From positions 3,410,001 through 3,474,000 of the forward strand of contig OZ254079.1 in NCBI GenBank assembly GCA_965267475.1: 64,000 nt of DNA, in the 5' to 3' direction. The position numbers were made by a program, and so were the translations under genes. This document shows, one piece after another, positions 52,700 through 61,700 of the stretch. How positions within the stretch are numbered: the stretch's first letter is position 1; every line of letters starts with the position of its first letter. Under the pieces are notes generated by a model. It worked only from the letters and a program-made list of their open reading frames with translations, was not told where the DNA came from and searched no databases. The DNA comes from JBCBKU01 sp965267475. GTDB lineage: Bacteria > Pseudomonadota > Alphaproteobacteria > Rhodobacterales > Rhodobacteraceae.

Positions 52700-53401
52700 T
52701 CAATCACCGAAGCGATATCGATGAAGTTCCGCCGCATGGGTGCGCAACCATGTGCGCGGCGCTTCATAGGCGGGGTAGATCTCCTCCACGAGGGTCCAGA
52801 ATGCCCGGGAATGGTCCATATGCGTCAAATGCGCCACCTCATGTGCGGCGACATAGGTCAGCACTTCCGGCGGCGCGAGGATCAGCCGCCACGAAAACAT
52901 AAGATTGCCCTGAGACGAACAGGATCCCCATCGGGATCGCGTGTCGCGCAGGGTCAGTCGCCTGACGTGTCGGCCAATCTGTGCCGCAAACGCATCCGTC
53001 GCGACCCGAAGCCTTTCGGTCGCCAGTGCCTTCAAAAGACCTTTGGCCGCGGCACCAGGTGCGCGCGACGGCAGTACCAAAACACCGTCTTCGCGTTCCG
53101 GTCGCCGCACAGGCGCAAGAACCACGCGATGCGGTTGGCCTTCAATGGGAAGGGTGATGCCGTCTTGGACAGCTACAAGATCAGGCGCGCCGCCAATGGC
53201 CTTTAGCAGCCAATCGCGACGGTCCTTGGCGAACCGATGCGCTTCGGCCGGTCCCACGAAACTTGGGACTGTCAGCGTGGCTTTTCCGTCCAGCCGCGAT
53301 ACGCGTAGCGAAAGCCTGCGGGCGCGCGCGGACCGCCGCAAATGAATGCGAATGTCGCGGTCGCCCGTCAGGGTAATAAACTGCTCACTGCCGTCAGCCA
53401 T
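52700..53401 (-). CDS. YgjP/DUF45-type M48 metallopeptidase
   Basis: About 233 residues from the ATG at 53401, chosen because family members begin shortly before the 'LRRSARARRLSLRVSR' strand; starts at 53449 or further upstream are possible. The zinc site is 'VAAHEVAHLTHMDHS' (H187, E188, H191), with 'DTRSRWGSCSSQGNL' before it, the two hallmarks of the YgjP-like WLM/SprT-related peptidases. Its physiological substrate is unknown. It is divergent from the TIGR02300 gene, a pairing I recall as common in alphaproteobacteria. Confidence 0.82.
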   Translation of the reverse strand: MADGSEQFITLTGDRDIRIHLRRSARARRLSLRVSRLDGKATLTVPSFVGPAEAHRFAKDRRDWLLKAIGGAPDLVAVQDGITLPIEGQPHRVVLAPVRRPEREDGVLVLPSRAPGAAAKGLLKALATERLRVATDAFAAQIGRHVRRLTLRDTRSRWGSCSSQGNLMFSWRLILAPPEVLTYVAAHEVAHLTHMDHSRAFWTLVEEIYPAYEAPRTWLRTHAAELHRYRFGD

Positions 53402-53537
53402 TCTTAGCAAAATATTAATCCGTTCCGGCGCCAGAGACCAGTCCCGCATCGCACGCTCAAAAGGCTTTGACAGCACCTGCCCTTTGTGGCAACTGCCGCG
53501 GATCAATTCGCCAGAACGGATGGGAAAGGGAAGCACC

Positions 53538-53870
53538 ATGCCCAAGGAAGAATGGGGCACCAAGCGGTTGTGCCCGACGACGGGCAAACGGTTCTACGAC
53601 CTCGGCAAGGACCCGGTCGTCAGCCCCTATACGGGCGAGGTGGTCAATCTGGACACCGGAAAAGCCAGCCGCGTGATGGTTGCCGACAAAGCCGAAGAAA
53701 AGCCTGCGAAAGAGGACGATCTTGTCGATGACGAAGATGTGGTTCTCGACGACGATGACGACGAAACGAGCGACGTCGATCTGGGCGATGATGTCCTTGA
53801 GGAAGAGGATGACGACAACGTCTCGCTTGACGAAATCGCCGACGTCGCCAGCGACGACGACGACAGCTGA
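53538..53870 (+). CDS. TIGR02300-family acidic protein (FYDLN acid domain)
   Basis: 110 residues from the ATG at 53538 behind GGGAAAGGGAAG. The N-terminal 'KRLCPTTGKRFYDLGKDP' and 'PVVSPYTGEV' are the family hallmark, a possible zinc-ribbon remnant, followed by a tail made almost wholly of Asp, Glu and short hydrophobic residues. Function is unknown. It is a conserved alphaproteobacterial gene, commonly just upstream of tRNA-Ala as here, so it marks the native chromosome side of the junction that follows. Confidence 0.85.
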   Translation: MPKEEWGTKRLCPTTGKRFYDLGKDPVVSPYTGEVVNLDTGKASRVMVADKAEEKPAKEDDLVDDEDVVLDDDDDETSDVDLGDDVLEEEDDDNVSLDEIADVASDDDDS

Positions 53871-53947
53871 CCCAAGTCCTTTTTTCTTGATCTGATGGGT
53901 CGGCTGGCATAGAGACGCCGGGCAGCGCGGGATCGCTGCCCAGAGAT

Positions 53948-54023
<76 letters not shown>

Positions 54024-54191
54024 AATCAAACCTCCTATCCTTTTGAAATGAAAAAGAAAGTGGCGGCTGGCCTATTTCTGTACCACCGCTTATCCCACCC
54101 CTCGGAAAAATTTTGGTATGAAATCAAACGACCAAGATCGAAGTCGAAGCATTCACAATTCGACCTAAGCCTTTCGCGGAATTGGCCGGAA
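54024..54191. other. Gene-free AT-richer stretch after the tRNA
   Basis: No gene, integrase or clear repeat is visible. Base composition is visibly more AT-rich than in the preceding genes, consistent with foreign or decayed DNA at a tRNA 3' side. No attachment-site duplication can be shown because the far end of any island is outside the window. Confidence 0.4.
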
Positions 54192-54465
54192 TCAGACAAT
54201 CAATTTGTCTGTGTTGCTGGTCCGGCAAGACGGGTGCCTGCCGGTTGGCCTTTCCTTGCGCCACCTCTTCCTACTGGGGCCTGGAACCAACCCAGATGCC
54301 ATTGAAGCCATCCGTCGAGGGTTGAAGCCAGAGACTCGTTTCACGATCGACACTCTGAATTACCGCAAAGACGGCACGGCTTTTGTGAACAGACTACGAA
54401 TCCGACCGATCTACGACACGTCGGGTCGGCTTATGTTCTTTGCCGGGGCAAAGAACCTAGTTTAG
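54192..54465 (+). pseudogene. Frameshifted LOV/PAS-domain remnant
   Basis: The last 70 residues before the TAG at 54463 read 'GPGTNPDAIEAIRRGLK', 'LNYRKDGTAFVNRLRIRP' and 'IYDTSGRLMFFAGAKN', which are the second half of a LOV-type PAS domain. The preceding part appears in another frame from 54192 ('DNQFVCVAGPARRVPAG' resembles 'F-x-x-L-T-G-Y-x-R-x-E-V-L-G'). A frameshift near 54250 therefore broke the gene. The flavin-binding cysteine expected just before 'GPGT' is not there. No kinase or output domain follows. The end overlaps the stop of the DUF4149 gene. Confidence 0.6.
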
Positions 54466-54860
54466 ACATTCGCCAAACGAAAAATGACCGCGCCAGCTGC
54501 ACCGATGTGGGCCAGTGTAACTAGCACAGAAAGACCATGGAGTGCCTTGAAGCGGCCCTTCTTTTTTGTATCGGTCGCAGCGTTTATCGCGGGCAAAAGG
54601 AATTGCCTTGCAAACATATTGGTTAGTGCAATGACTGCGAACAAGTCCGCAGAGATCCAATCACTAGAAAAAGCTACTACCGCAGCTGCCGCTGGCGAGG
54701 TGCCCAACACAAACAAATAGAAGTCCGGGAAAGCCCGTCGGATGAGTGGGCTGGCTGTTTCGGCAAGCAATGCGTTGAATTCAAATGCGGCAAACCAAAA
54801 TGAGTATAGAACCATACCTCCGAACAGGAGGGCTGCGGTCAGAAGCGCAACCTCAGTCAA
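54462..54860 (-). CDS. Small DUF4149-like membrane protein
   Basis: 132 residues with about four membrane spans. 'LLFGGMVLYSFWFAAFEFNAL', 'RRAFPDFYLFVLG' and 'ARQFLLPAINAATD' resemble the DUF4149/TMEM205-like family of unknown function. The apparent start is TTG at 54860, inside the end of a broken methyltransferase reading frame, and the first ATG would remove half of the first span. It lies between two pseudogenes, so it may be a relic that still happens to be open. Confidence 0.5.
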   Translation of the reverse strand: MTEVALLTAALLFGGMVLYSFWFAAFEFNALLAETASPLIRRAFPDFYLFVLGTSPAAAAVVAFSSDWISADLFAVIALTNMFARQFLLPAINAATDTKKKGRFKALHGLSVLVTLAHIGAAGAVIFRLANV

Positions 54861-55190
54861 ATCTCGCCTTCCGGTTTCGTCGCGAGCCCCATGCAGATGG
54901 CAGACTTGAGGGGCAGCGGCCCAAATACAAAGTCACCTTTTGGATTGATGCCGCGCGGGCCGAGACCGGTCTGAGGCCCAGCAACAAGGCCAGCATTCGT
55001 GAGCTCGCGCACCAACTGAATTGCGCGACGGTTATTTTCCTCAAAAAACTCTTCAACACCGGCGTCCTACAGAACGTTGCAGGAGGTCGCAAAGGTGTTG
55101 GGGATAATGATTTCCGCGCCACGCTCGATGTAGCCCTCGTGGATGCCGTGAAAGCGTCCTGTGACGCTGCCGCTGAATTCTTTATTCAAT
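54857..55190 (-). pseudogene. Homocysteine S-methyltransferase-like remnant with internal stop
   Basis: On the minus strand the frame reads 'GRFHGIHEGYIERGAEIII', 'PNTFATSCNVL', a TAG stop at 55067-55069, then 'DAGVEEFFEENNRRAIQLVR'. This matches the N-terminal third of homocysteine/betaine S-methyltransferases ('I-H-x-x-Y-x-x-A-G-A-x-I-I-x-T-N-T-F'). The initiating 'D-G-x-x-G-T' region and all zinc-binding C-terminal cysteines are missing, so it is a truncated dead gene. No forward-strand reading of this interval looks protein-like. Confidence 0.72.
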
Positions 55191-55850
55191 GATCCTGCGG
55201 AGTAGAGGCCACAGACTGGCCTCTGCCTTCTCCATTGCGATAAGCGGACCCTGATCTTCGGCGCAGCATTTGGGAGGTTTGGACTCAGTGCGGGTATCTA
55301 ACAGTTTCCGTCGGGCTTGCAGGTTTTGAGGGCACCTAAGGTCGGTTAAGCGGACTTTGCGGACTTTGGCTTCATTACTAACGCTGACCCGGCAACCGTT
55401 AGCCCTCGCGGAGTCGAATTCGCGGCATCGCAGCGGATTTCCCGTTTCCGGTCATTCAATGGCAAGGCTGGTGCCAAAATTCGACACCGGCCCTTCGCCG
55501 CGTGCATGACGGACGGGCAGGGTGCGAACAGAAGCGGACTCGTGCAATTGCGATTATTGCTGGCGCAGCATTTACTTGCGCGTGCCGCATAGTTGTCACT
55601 GTGATGCGGCGAAATTCGCCGAACCAGCCCGACATATGCATCGGTTTCGTCAGACCCGAGCCGGTGGATTTTCTACTACCGATTCGAAGAAAAAAAACGG
55701 CGCAAACAAACCGGCCTTGAACTATGGCACTTCGCTGACGCGATAGTCGTTCGTGACGGCGACATATTGAGTCATGGTGATCGAGAGTTGACAGATCTAA
55801 CCTTGATTGCCGAAGCTCCTGACATTTCGGAAACAGCACTCCGGGTGGCT
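55191..55850. other. Gene-free stretch before the caspase cassette
   Basis: About 660 bases with no reading frame that looks like protein. There is a 7-bp hairpin AGAGGCC/GGCCTCT (55204-55224) and several copies of an AAGCGGAC-like word (near 55242, 55348, 55532), which may be debris of repeats. TTGACA at 55788-55793 lies 58 bases before the caspase gene start, but I find no convincing -10 box at the right spacing. The start of the caspase cassette promoter must lie here. Confidence 0.45.
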
Positions 55851-57812
55851 ATGACGACCGCGTTTCAACCGTTGCAAAAAGCGATGATCGTGATCGCGGT
55901 GTCTGAATATATGGGCGCCTATCCCGATCTGCCCGGGACCTTGAACTCGGCGGATCGCATTGCAGCCTGGGCCAGGACTCCTGGCGATGGGCGCGGCTAT
56001 GACGTGTTGGAGATCAATGACCGCCAGAATACGCCCGTCACTGCAGCACAGCTGTCCGCTGAGATCGACGCTTTTCTGACCAGCCGCATTATAGACAGAC
56101 TGGTCGTGTATTTCGCGGGCCACGGGCTGGTGAGGTCAGAGACCGAGCAGTTCTGGCTTTTGACCTATGCGGCAAACGATTTGCGCGAAGGCGTTGATCT
56201 TTACGGTTTTGTTGACGGCCTGCGCCGCTACAATATTGGCGGCAACAACCCCTCTCTTACGCGCGGACAACTGAGCATCATCGTTGATGCGTGCCGCAAT
56301 TCTTCCGCGAAGGCGGCGGTTTTCAAGGGCGACCCCATCCTGACGACAGCGAATAAACGCAATCCGATCGAAATCGACTATCTGATGGCGACGACCATAG
56401 GGGCATATGCGTTTCAACCCAACGCGGTCAGTGATGGCGCCCCTTATTGCCTGTTCTCTGACACCTTGTCCGAAGCACTTGAAGGGCAGGTTCTGAGCAT
56501 TGTCGAGCACAACCACCACCCGTTTGCGCCTGCGCTCCTCAATCAGGATCTCGCGAACTATCTCGACAGCGAGGTCCAAAAGCGCGCCGCGAAGTTCAAT
56601 GAGAATATGGTGCCCGACACGGTCACGGGAATTCGCAGGGACCACAACTATTATGACCTGATCCGAAAGCCAGTTGGCGCAGCTCCGGTGGCCCGCGACC
56701 CACAACAGCCCGCTGGGGCGACGCGGGTGGTCGGTGCAGAACCGCGCCGGCTAGCCCGCCCGAAGCTCTCGGATTACTTCAAAACTATACTCAGTGTGGA
56801 TCGCCGTATTACGTCCAGTCCGGAGGATGGCGAGGCCAGCGAAGAAGAGGTCCAGAGCACGCTGCAATATGCTGAAGCGTTGGTAGACGACTTACAAGGC
56901 TCGCCATACCTCGCGATGGCGAATGTCTCTGTCTCATCGGCTGCCATCATCGAGGCGCCTGAGCGTGTCGCCGTGCCACCGGGTGGCGCAGGGTGGTTTG
57001 CAAAAGGCGAAGAATACGTATCCGACAGCGACCGCCCCGGATCGGTCGACAGCATTCTTGGCGGACTTGCCGATTTGAATTCCCTCTATCCGAAGATTTG
57101 GCACTACTTACCAGCTCAGTCATTCAGCCTGCCTGCTTTTGTCTATCGCAAATCCGTTGGCTGGGTTATCACGCCGGTATTGCCGTCGACAGTGGCCGTA
57201 TTACTGGAGCGGGACCCGGCAGAGGTGCTGCTGAAAGGCCAAGGTGATCTTGAGTTTGACCTATCGCTCGGCACAAGACTTGGCGCATCCCAATCCACCG
57301 CCCGAGGCCTGAAGGAGCGATTGAAGGAAGCGGATCTTTTGCGGGTAGACAAGTATTTGCGCCCGAACGCGGCAAACCGCGCAGGCTTTGCCTATGAGCT
57401 GGCAGGCGACACCGACAACGTCCTTCGGACAGCGCATTTCATGCTGTCCAACGACTATCTCGGGTTTGATCTGGCACTGCTGGCCGATGCGGAACTGACC
57501 GTAGAAAGGGCCGAGACCGGCTTTCAGATCTCAGCCCGTCTTTCCGCTGTTCCAGAAGCCGCCGACAATGATCGCCCCGTCTTAACCCAGACCGCTTTTC
57601 CCGCAAGCGATGCGCAGCCTGTCCGCGGCGGCTTTCCCCTGTTCCGAAGGGGGTGGGCAAGGCTGGCGGAGCGGGCAGACGACCTGCCAGAGCCATACGC
57701 CCGGCTTGCGACCATGATCGAGCCCCATTCCGCCACCGTTTTCCGGGACGATGCGGCCGAAATTCTGACCACCGATTTTGGATATTCGATAAAGACTTTT
57801 CCCGGCAATTAG
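55851..57812 (+). CDS. Caspase-like (C14) protease with uncharacterised C-terminal region
   Basis: 653 residues from the ATG at 55851 (GGGTGG eight bases ahead); the frame is open to a TTG at 55767. Residues 11-160 form a caspase/metacaspase p20-like domain: 'MIVIAVSEYMGAYPDLPG', then 'VVYFAGHGL' with the catalytic His (H91) and 'LSIIVDACRNS' with the catalytic Cys (C148), both in their normal strand-end settings. The remaining 450 residues match nothing I recognise; two acidic, Pro-rich linkers (about 275-315 and 330-360) split them. There is no signal peptide. It is followed after 14 bases by a hydrolase gene and then a trypsin-nSTAND-WD40 gene, so it is probably an effector or processing protease of that system. 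Confidence 0.8.
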   Translation: MTTAFQPLQKAMIVIAVSEYMGAYPDLPGTLNSADRIAAWARTPGDGRGYDVLEINDRQNTPVTAAQLSAEIDAFLTSRIIDRLVVYFAGHGLVRSETEQFWLLTYAANDLREGVDLYGFVDGLRRYNIGGNNPSLTRGQLSIIVDACRNSSAKAAVFKGDPILTTANKRNPIEIDYLMATTIGAYAFQPNAVSDGAPYCLFSDTLSEALEGQVLSIVEHNHHPFAPALLNQDLANYLDSEVQKRAAKFNENMVPDTVTGIRRDHNYYDLIRKPVGAAPVARDPQQPAGATRVVGAEPRRLARPKLSDYFKTILSVDRRITSSPEDGEASEEEVQSTLQYAEALVDDLQGSPYLAMANVSVSSAAIIEAPERVAVPPGGAGWFAKGEEYVSDSDRPGSVDSILGGLADLNSLYPKIWHYLPAQSFSLPAFVYRKSVGWVITPVLPSTVAVLLERDPAEVLLKGQGDLEFDLSLGTRLGASQSTARGLKERLKEADLLRVDKYLRPNAANRAGFAYELAGDTDNVLRTAHFMLSNDYLGFDLALLADAELTVERAETGFQISARLSAVPEAADNDRPVLTQTAFPASDAQPVRGGFPLFRRGWARLAERADDLPEPYARLATMIEPHSATVFRDDAAEILTTDFGYSIKTFPGN

Positions 57813-57826
57813 ACAGGTTCAACATT

Positions 57827-58732
57827 ATGAAAAGACTAGTTTTTATCCATGGCATCAACAACGAACTCAATTCTCGCGACCAGATTGAGACGATGTGGGC
57901 CAATGCCCTAAGCAGCTCGGAGAAATACGCGGGCGAGAATTGGCTCGATGGGGTTGAAATTCGTACCGCCTACTTCGCCGATCTTTTGGCGCAGGAAACC
58001 GCCGACTGGGAGAAGGTGAACGCCAGCGGCACCAGGATGAGCGCCGACGCACCCGATGAAGACTATGCCGATGAAGACATCGCGGCGCTTTATCTGGAAA
58101 TCCAAGAGGCGCTGGGCATCACGGATGATCAGATCGCCGCCGAACTCGACCCCGAGGATAAATTGCCTGCGGCCACCCGCATGGCTGCGGGTGTGCACAA
58201 AAAGTGGCTAAAAGCCATCGCCCGCACACTCGAAAAGGTCGCGCCCGGCGGCGGGCGTGGGCTGGCCAAGCTGTTTCTTGAGCAAGCCGCAGCTTATTTG
58301 CACAAACCCCAGACCTTCGACAAGGTGAACGACACCGTGCGCGATCAGGTTCTTCAAGGGCTGGGCGATGGATCTCGGACGGTCATCGTGGGCCATTCCC
58401 TCGGGTCAGTCATCAGCTACGTTCTTCTGCGCCAGATGCGCAACGTCGAAATGCCCTTGCTGGTCACGCTTGGGTCCCCATTGGGGATCGGGATTGTCAA
58501 AAAACGCATTGGTCCCGTCTATGTGCGGCCCCCGTCGATCCAGCGCTGGGTCAACGGGGCAGATCGTGAAGACTTTGTGGCACTGTACCCGGTTCTGGAT
58601 GACCGCAGTTTCGGCCCGGCCAAGGTCGAGAACTTCGCCGAACTCGACAATGGCCATCAAGATGCCCATTCCGTTGAGCGGTATCTTCAGCATTCCCCGG
58701 TCAGCGGCGCAATCCGGCTGGCGCTCGGCTGA
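57827..58732 (+). CDS. Alpha/beta-hydrolase (lipase/PGAP1-like)
   Basis: 301 residues. 'RLVFIHGINNE' opens the fold with the oxyanion His-Gly, 'TVIVGHSLGSVISYVLLRQ' contains the nucleophile elbow with Ser191, and near the C-terminus 'GHQDAHSVERYL' gives the candidate catalytic His; 'VLDDRSF' may give the Asp. A helical insertion of about 110 residues between the first strands and the nucleophile could form a lid. No signal peptide. It lies between the caspase gene and the STAND gene, two bases before the latter. Lipase-like hydrolases act as membrane-attacking effectors in some immune systems; that role here is inferred. Confidence 0.8.
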   Translation: MKRLVFIHGINNELNSRDQIETMWANALSSSEKYAGENWLDGVEIRTAYFADLLAQETADWEKVNASGTRMSADAPDEDYADEDIAALYLEIQEALGITDDQIAAELDPEDKLPAATRMAAGVHKKWLKAIARTLEKVAPGGGRGLAKLFLEQAAAYLHKPQTFDKVNDTVRDQVLQGLGDGSRTVIVGHSLGSVISYVLLRQMRNVEMPLLVTLGSPLGIGIVKKRIGPVYVRPPSIQRWVNGADREDFVALYPVLDDRSFGPAKVENFAELDNGHQDAHSVERYLQHSPVSGAIRLALG

Positions 58733-58734
58733 CA

Positions 58735-61700
58735 ATGCGGGTCGATAGTTCCCTCAGGACGACAACAGGCCCCCTGGCGCGCATCACGGACCTTCAGGGG
58801 AAGGTATGTGGCGCGGGGCTTCTCGTTGGCGACCGGCACGTTCTGACTTGCGCCCATGTCGTTGACAGTGCGCTCGGGCGGACCGCGGGCACCCATGACC
58901 GACCGGACGATCCCGTGTTTCTGGATCTGCCGTTTCTAGACCAATCGAACCTGCAAGCAGAGGTCGTGGCCTGGTATCCCATGGGTGACATTGCCGAGGG
59001 GCTGCGGGAGCAGGTGTCCGATGTGGCTGTTCTGGCGCTGGATCGGGCGGTGGCAGGAGGTTTTGACCCGCGTCGGTCCATCCTCGCCGCCTCGCCTGAG
59101 GGCACGCCATTCCGGGCCTTTGGTTTCCCAAGGGGCATTGATACCGGAACGCCTGCCGAAGGCGAGTTGACCATGGTTGATGCCGGCGGCTGGCAACAGG
59201 TGCGCGACACCCAGAACCTTGGATACTTCATCGAACCGGGTTTTAGCGGTGGACCGGTTTTTGAACGGCGGGGCGAGGGGCTGTTGGGCATGTCTGCGGC
59301 GGCGGACATGGACGGCTCCCGGCGTCTTGCCTTCGTCATCCCCACCCAAGTCCTATGCCAAGCGTGGCCGCCGCTGGCACGTCCCTACAAGGGTCTCGCC
59401 CGGTTTGAGCCCTCTGACACGGACCTGTTTTTCGGCCGAGAGGCTGAGATTGCCGAGTTGGCCGCCAAGATCGAACGGCGCAGTTTTGTCACTGTTCTTG
59501 GCCCGTCAGGGTCCGGAAAATCGTCTATGGTGCGGGCAGGTCTGGTCCCAAAGCTCCTCAAGGATGGTGGATGGGCGGTGGCCGTTTGCAGACCCGGGAA
59601 CAACCCGCTCTATGAATTGGCCAAGGCGCTGTCTGACGAGGGAACCGGCCGACCCGGCTTCGGGATCGACCGCCGCGCGACCCAACTTGCCGCTGAATTC
59701 GCCGAAGAGCCGCAAAGGCTGCTCGACTATGTGTCGACCGTCCTTGACGCCTTTCCGAATGCGCATCGCCTTTTGCTGGTGATTGATCAGTTTGAAGAGC
59801 TGTTTACGCTCGACCCTTGGTGGGACACCCCTGACGGGCACGACGTCCCTGCGTCAGATGCCGAGCCCGTGCCATCCTTGGACAAACGGCGCGCGGCTTT
59901 TGTGGACTTGGTTGCGCTGGCGGGTCGCCAACGTGAGCCGTCGCCGCTCCATATCGTTGCGACGATGCGCGCCGATTTCACCGGGCGGGCTTTGGAAAAC
60001 GCAGCACTGGCGGACCTTTTGCGGGACGGTGACGTCAAGTTGGGGCCGATGTCCGCCGAAGGCTTGATGGCTGCGATCACGCGGCCTGCCGACGCGTTTG
60101 GGGTGAGCTTTGAGGCCGATCTGCCCGAACGGATGCAACGCGCGATGGAAGACGCGCCTGGTGCGCTGCCCCTCCTTCAGTTTGCCCTAGACCGTTTGTG
60201 GGATGGGCAATCGAATCGGGTCATCACCCACACCCAGTATGACGCGATCGGCGGGATCGGTGGCGCCCTTTCCGATCATGCCGAGGCGTTTTTTGACCGT
60301 CTGGATGAACAAGAGAAGCTGGCCGCACGTCGCGTTCTGACCCGGCTTGTGCGGCTGGCCAAGCCCGGCGATCAGGCAGAGGACACAAGGGCCGTCATGC
60401 CCCGGTATGAAATCGGCGAAGATGACTGGCCACTGGTCGTGAAACTCGCCGATGCCCGTCTGGTGACCACGAACAAAGACCCGCTTACGGATCAGGAAAC
60501 GGCCGAGTTGATCCATGAGGCGCTGATTGCGTTTTCCGAACGCCAATGGAGTCAGGGCGATGGCGGCGTCGGCGCAGAGCGCCTTCGGGCATGGGACCGG
60601 CTGAAGACCTGGCTTGACGAGGATCGCGAGTTCGGTCTCTGGCGCCAGCGCCTTGCAGGTTATGTCGAAAACCACCGGGAACGTAACAGTGTCCTACCCG
60701 CGGATCTGGTGGCCGAGGCGCTGGTCTGGCGCGAGGCCTACAAAAGCGCGCTCAATGATGACGAAATCGCTCTGATCGATGACAGCAGGGAAGCCCGCGA
60801 CCGCGAAGAACGCGAGAAGCGCGCCCGGGAGCAGGAACGGCTAGACCTGCTTGAAAGCACCAATAGCGCCTTGGAGCAGGCCGCAGCCGAGCGTGAGGAC
60901 CGCGCCCGCCAAAGGCTCGTATTTGTGACACTGGGCTTTACTCTCGCCGCAGTCACACTTGTGGCGATCAGTTATTTCTTCGTTCGGGAGCGGGCAAGCA
61001 ATCAAAGCCTTGTCGATACCCAGGTGGAATTGACGGGTGCCCTTGAACGGGCTGATAAAGCGGCCGGTGAGGCTCAGCGCGCAGCCGTTGAGGCACGGGG
61101 CCGACAGTTGGCAGCCGACGCCCAGATCACACAGTTTGAGATATCCGGGCTTGCCGCTACTGAACGGGCCGCAGCACTTTCACTTGAAGCCTGGCGGCGT
61201 TTTGAGACGTCAGGGGCGTTTCAGGCGGCGTCTCGTGCTCTAGTCGAACTGCCAGTCTGGCGGCACGAAAACGAAACCGGCGCCCGATTCCTGACCTTGC
61301 TGGAGCCGGTCACGGAGTTCTTTGTGGTGAAAGCTGGCTCGGTTCTGCAGGTTCGGGACACGACCACCGGAGATCTCCGCCATGAAATAGCGCTGGCCGG
61401 CGATCTGGGCCAATCCACTCTTAACCTTGCGTCTGGACGTGTGGTCAACTGGGATAACGAACACGGCGGAGTACTTGCGGATCTGACGACTGGGAAGATC
61501 GTCGCAGAGTTCGGGCCTGCCCGCTCAGCTCGGTTTTCCAGCGATGGCGCGCGCCTTGCTGTGGCCGAGATCGGAGAGCCCGCGCGTGTCTTTGATACGG
61601 CCACTGGGGCGGTGCTGCGCGAGGTGTTTCACGGGATCGAACCGCCCGTGGTCATAATCGAAGAAATAGAACCCGATCCCGACGCCCCGCAGGACGGCGT

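Noticed and set aside
53868..53925. Hairpin with a T-run after the TIGR02300 gene as a Rho-independent terminator
   Set aside because: GACCCA/TGGGTC can pair, but the T-run lies within the loop rather than after the stem, so the geometry is wrong.
54785..55192. A 135-codon plus-strand frame in the island junction
   Set aside because: The minus strand of the same interval carries clear homocysteine methyltransferase similarity, so the plus-strand frame is a shadow of a pseudogene.
55788..55793. TTGACA as the promoter of the caspase cassette
   Set aside because: No acceptable -10 hexamer is found 15-19 bases downstream, so a single -35-like word is not enough.
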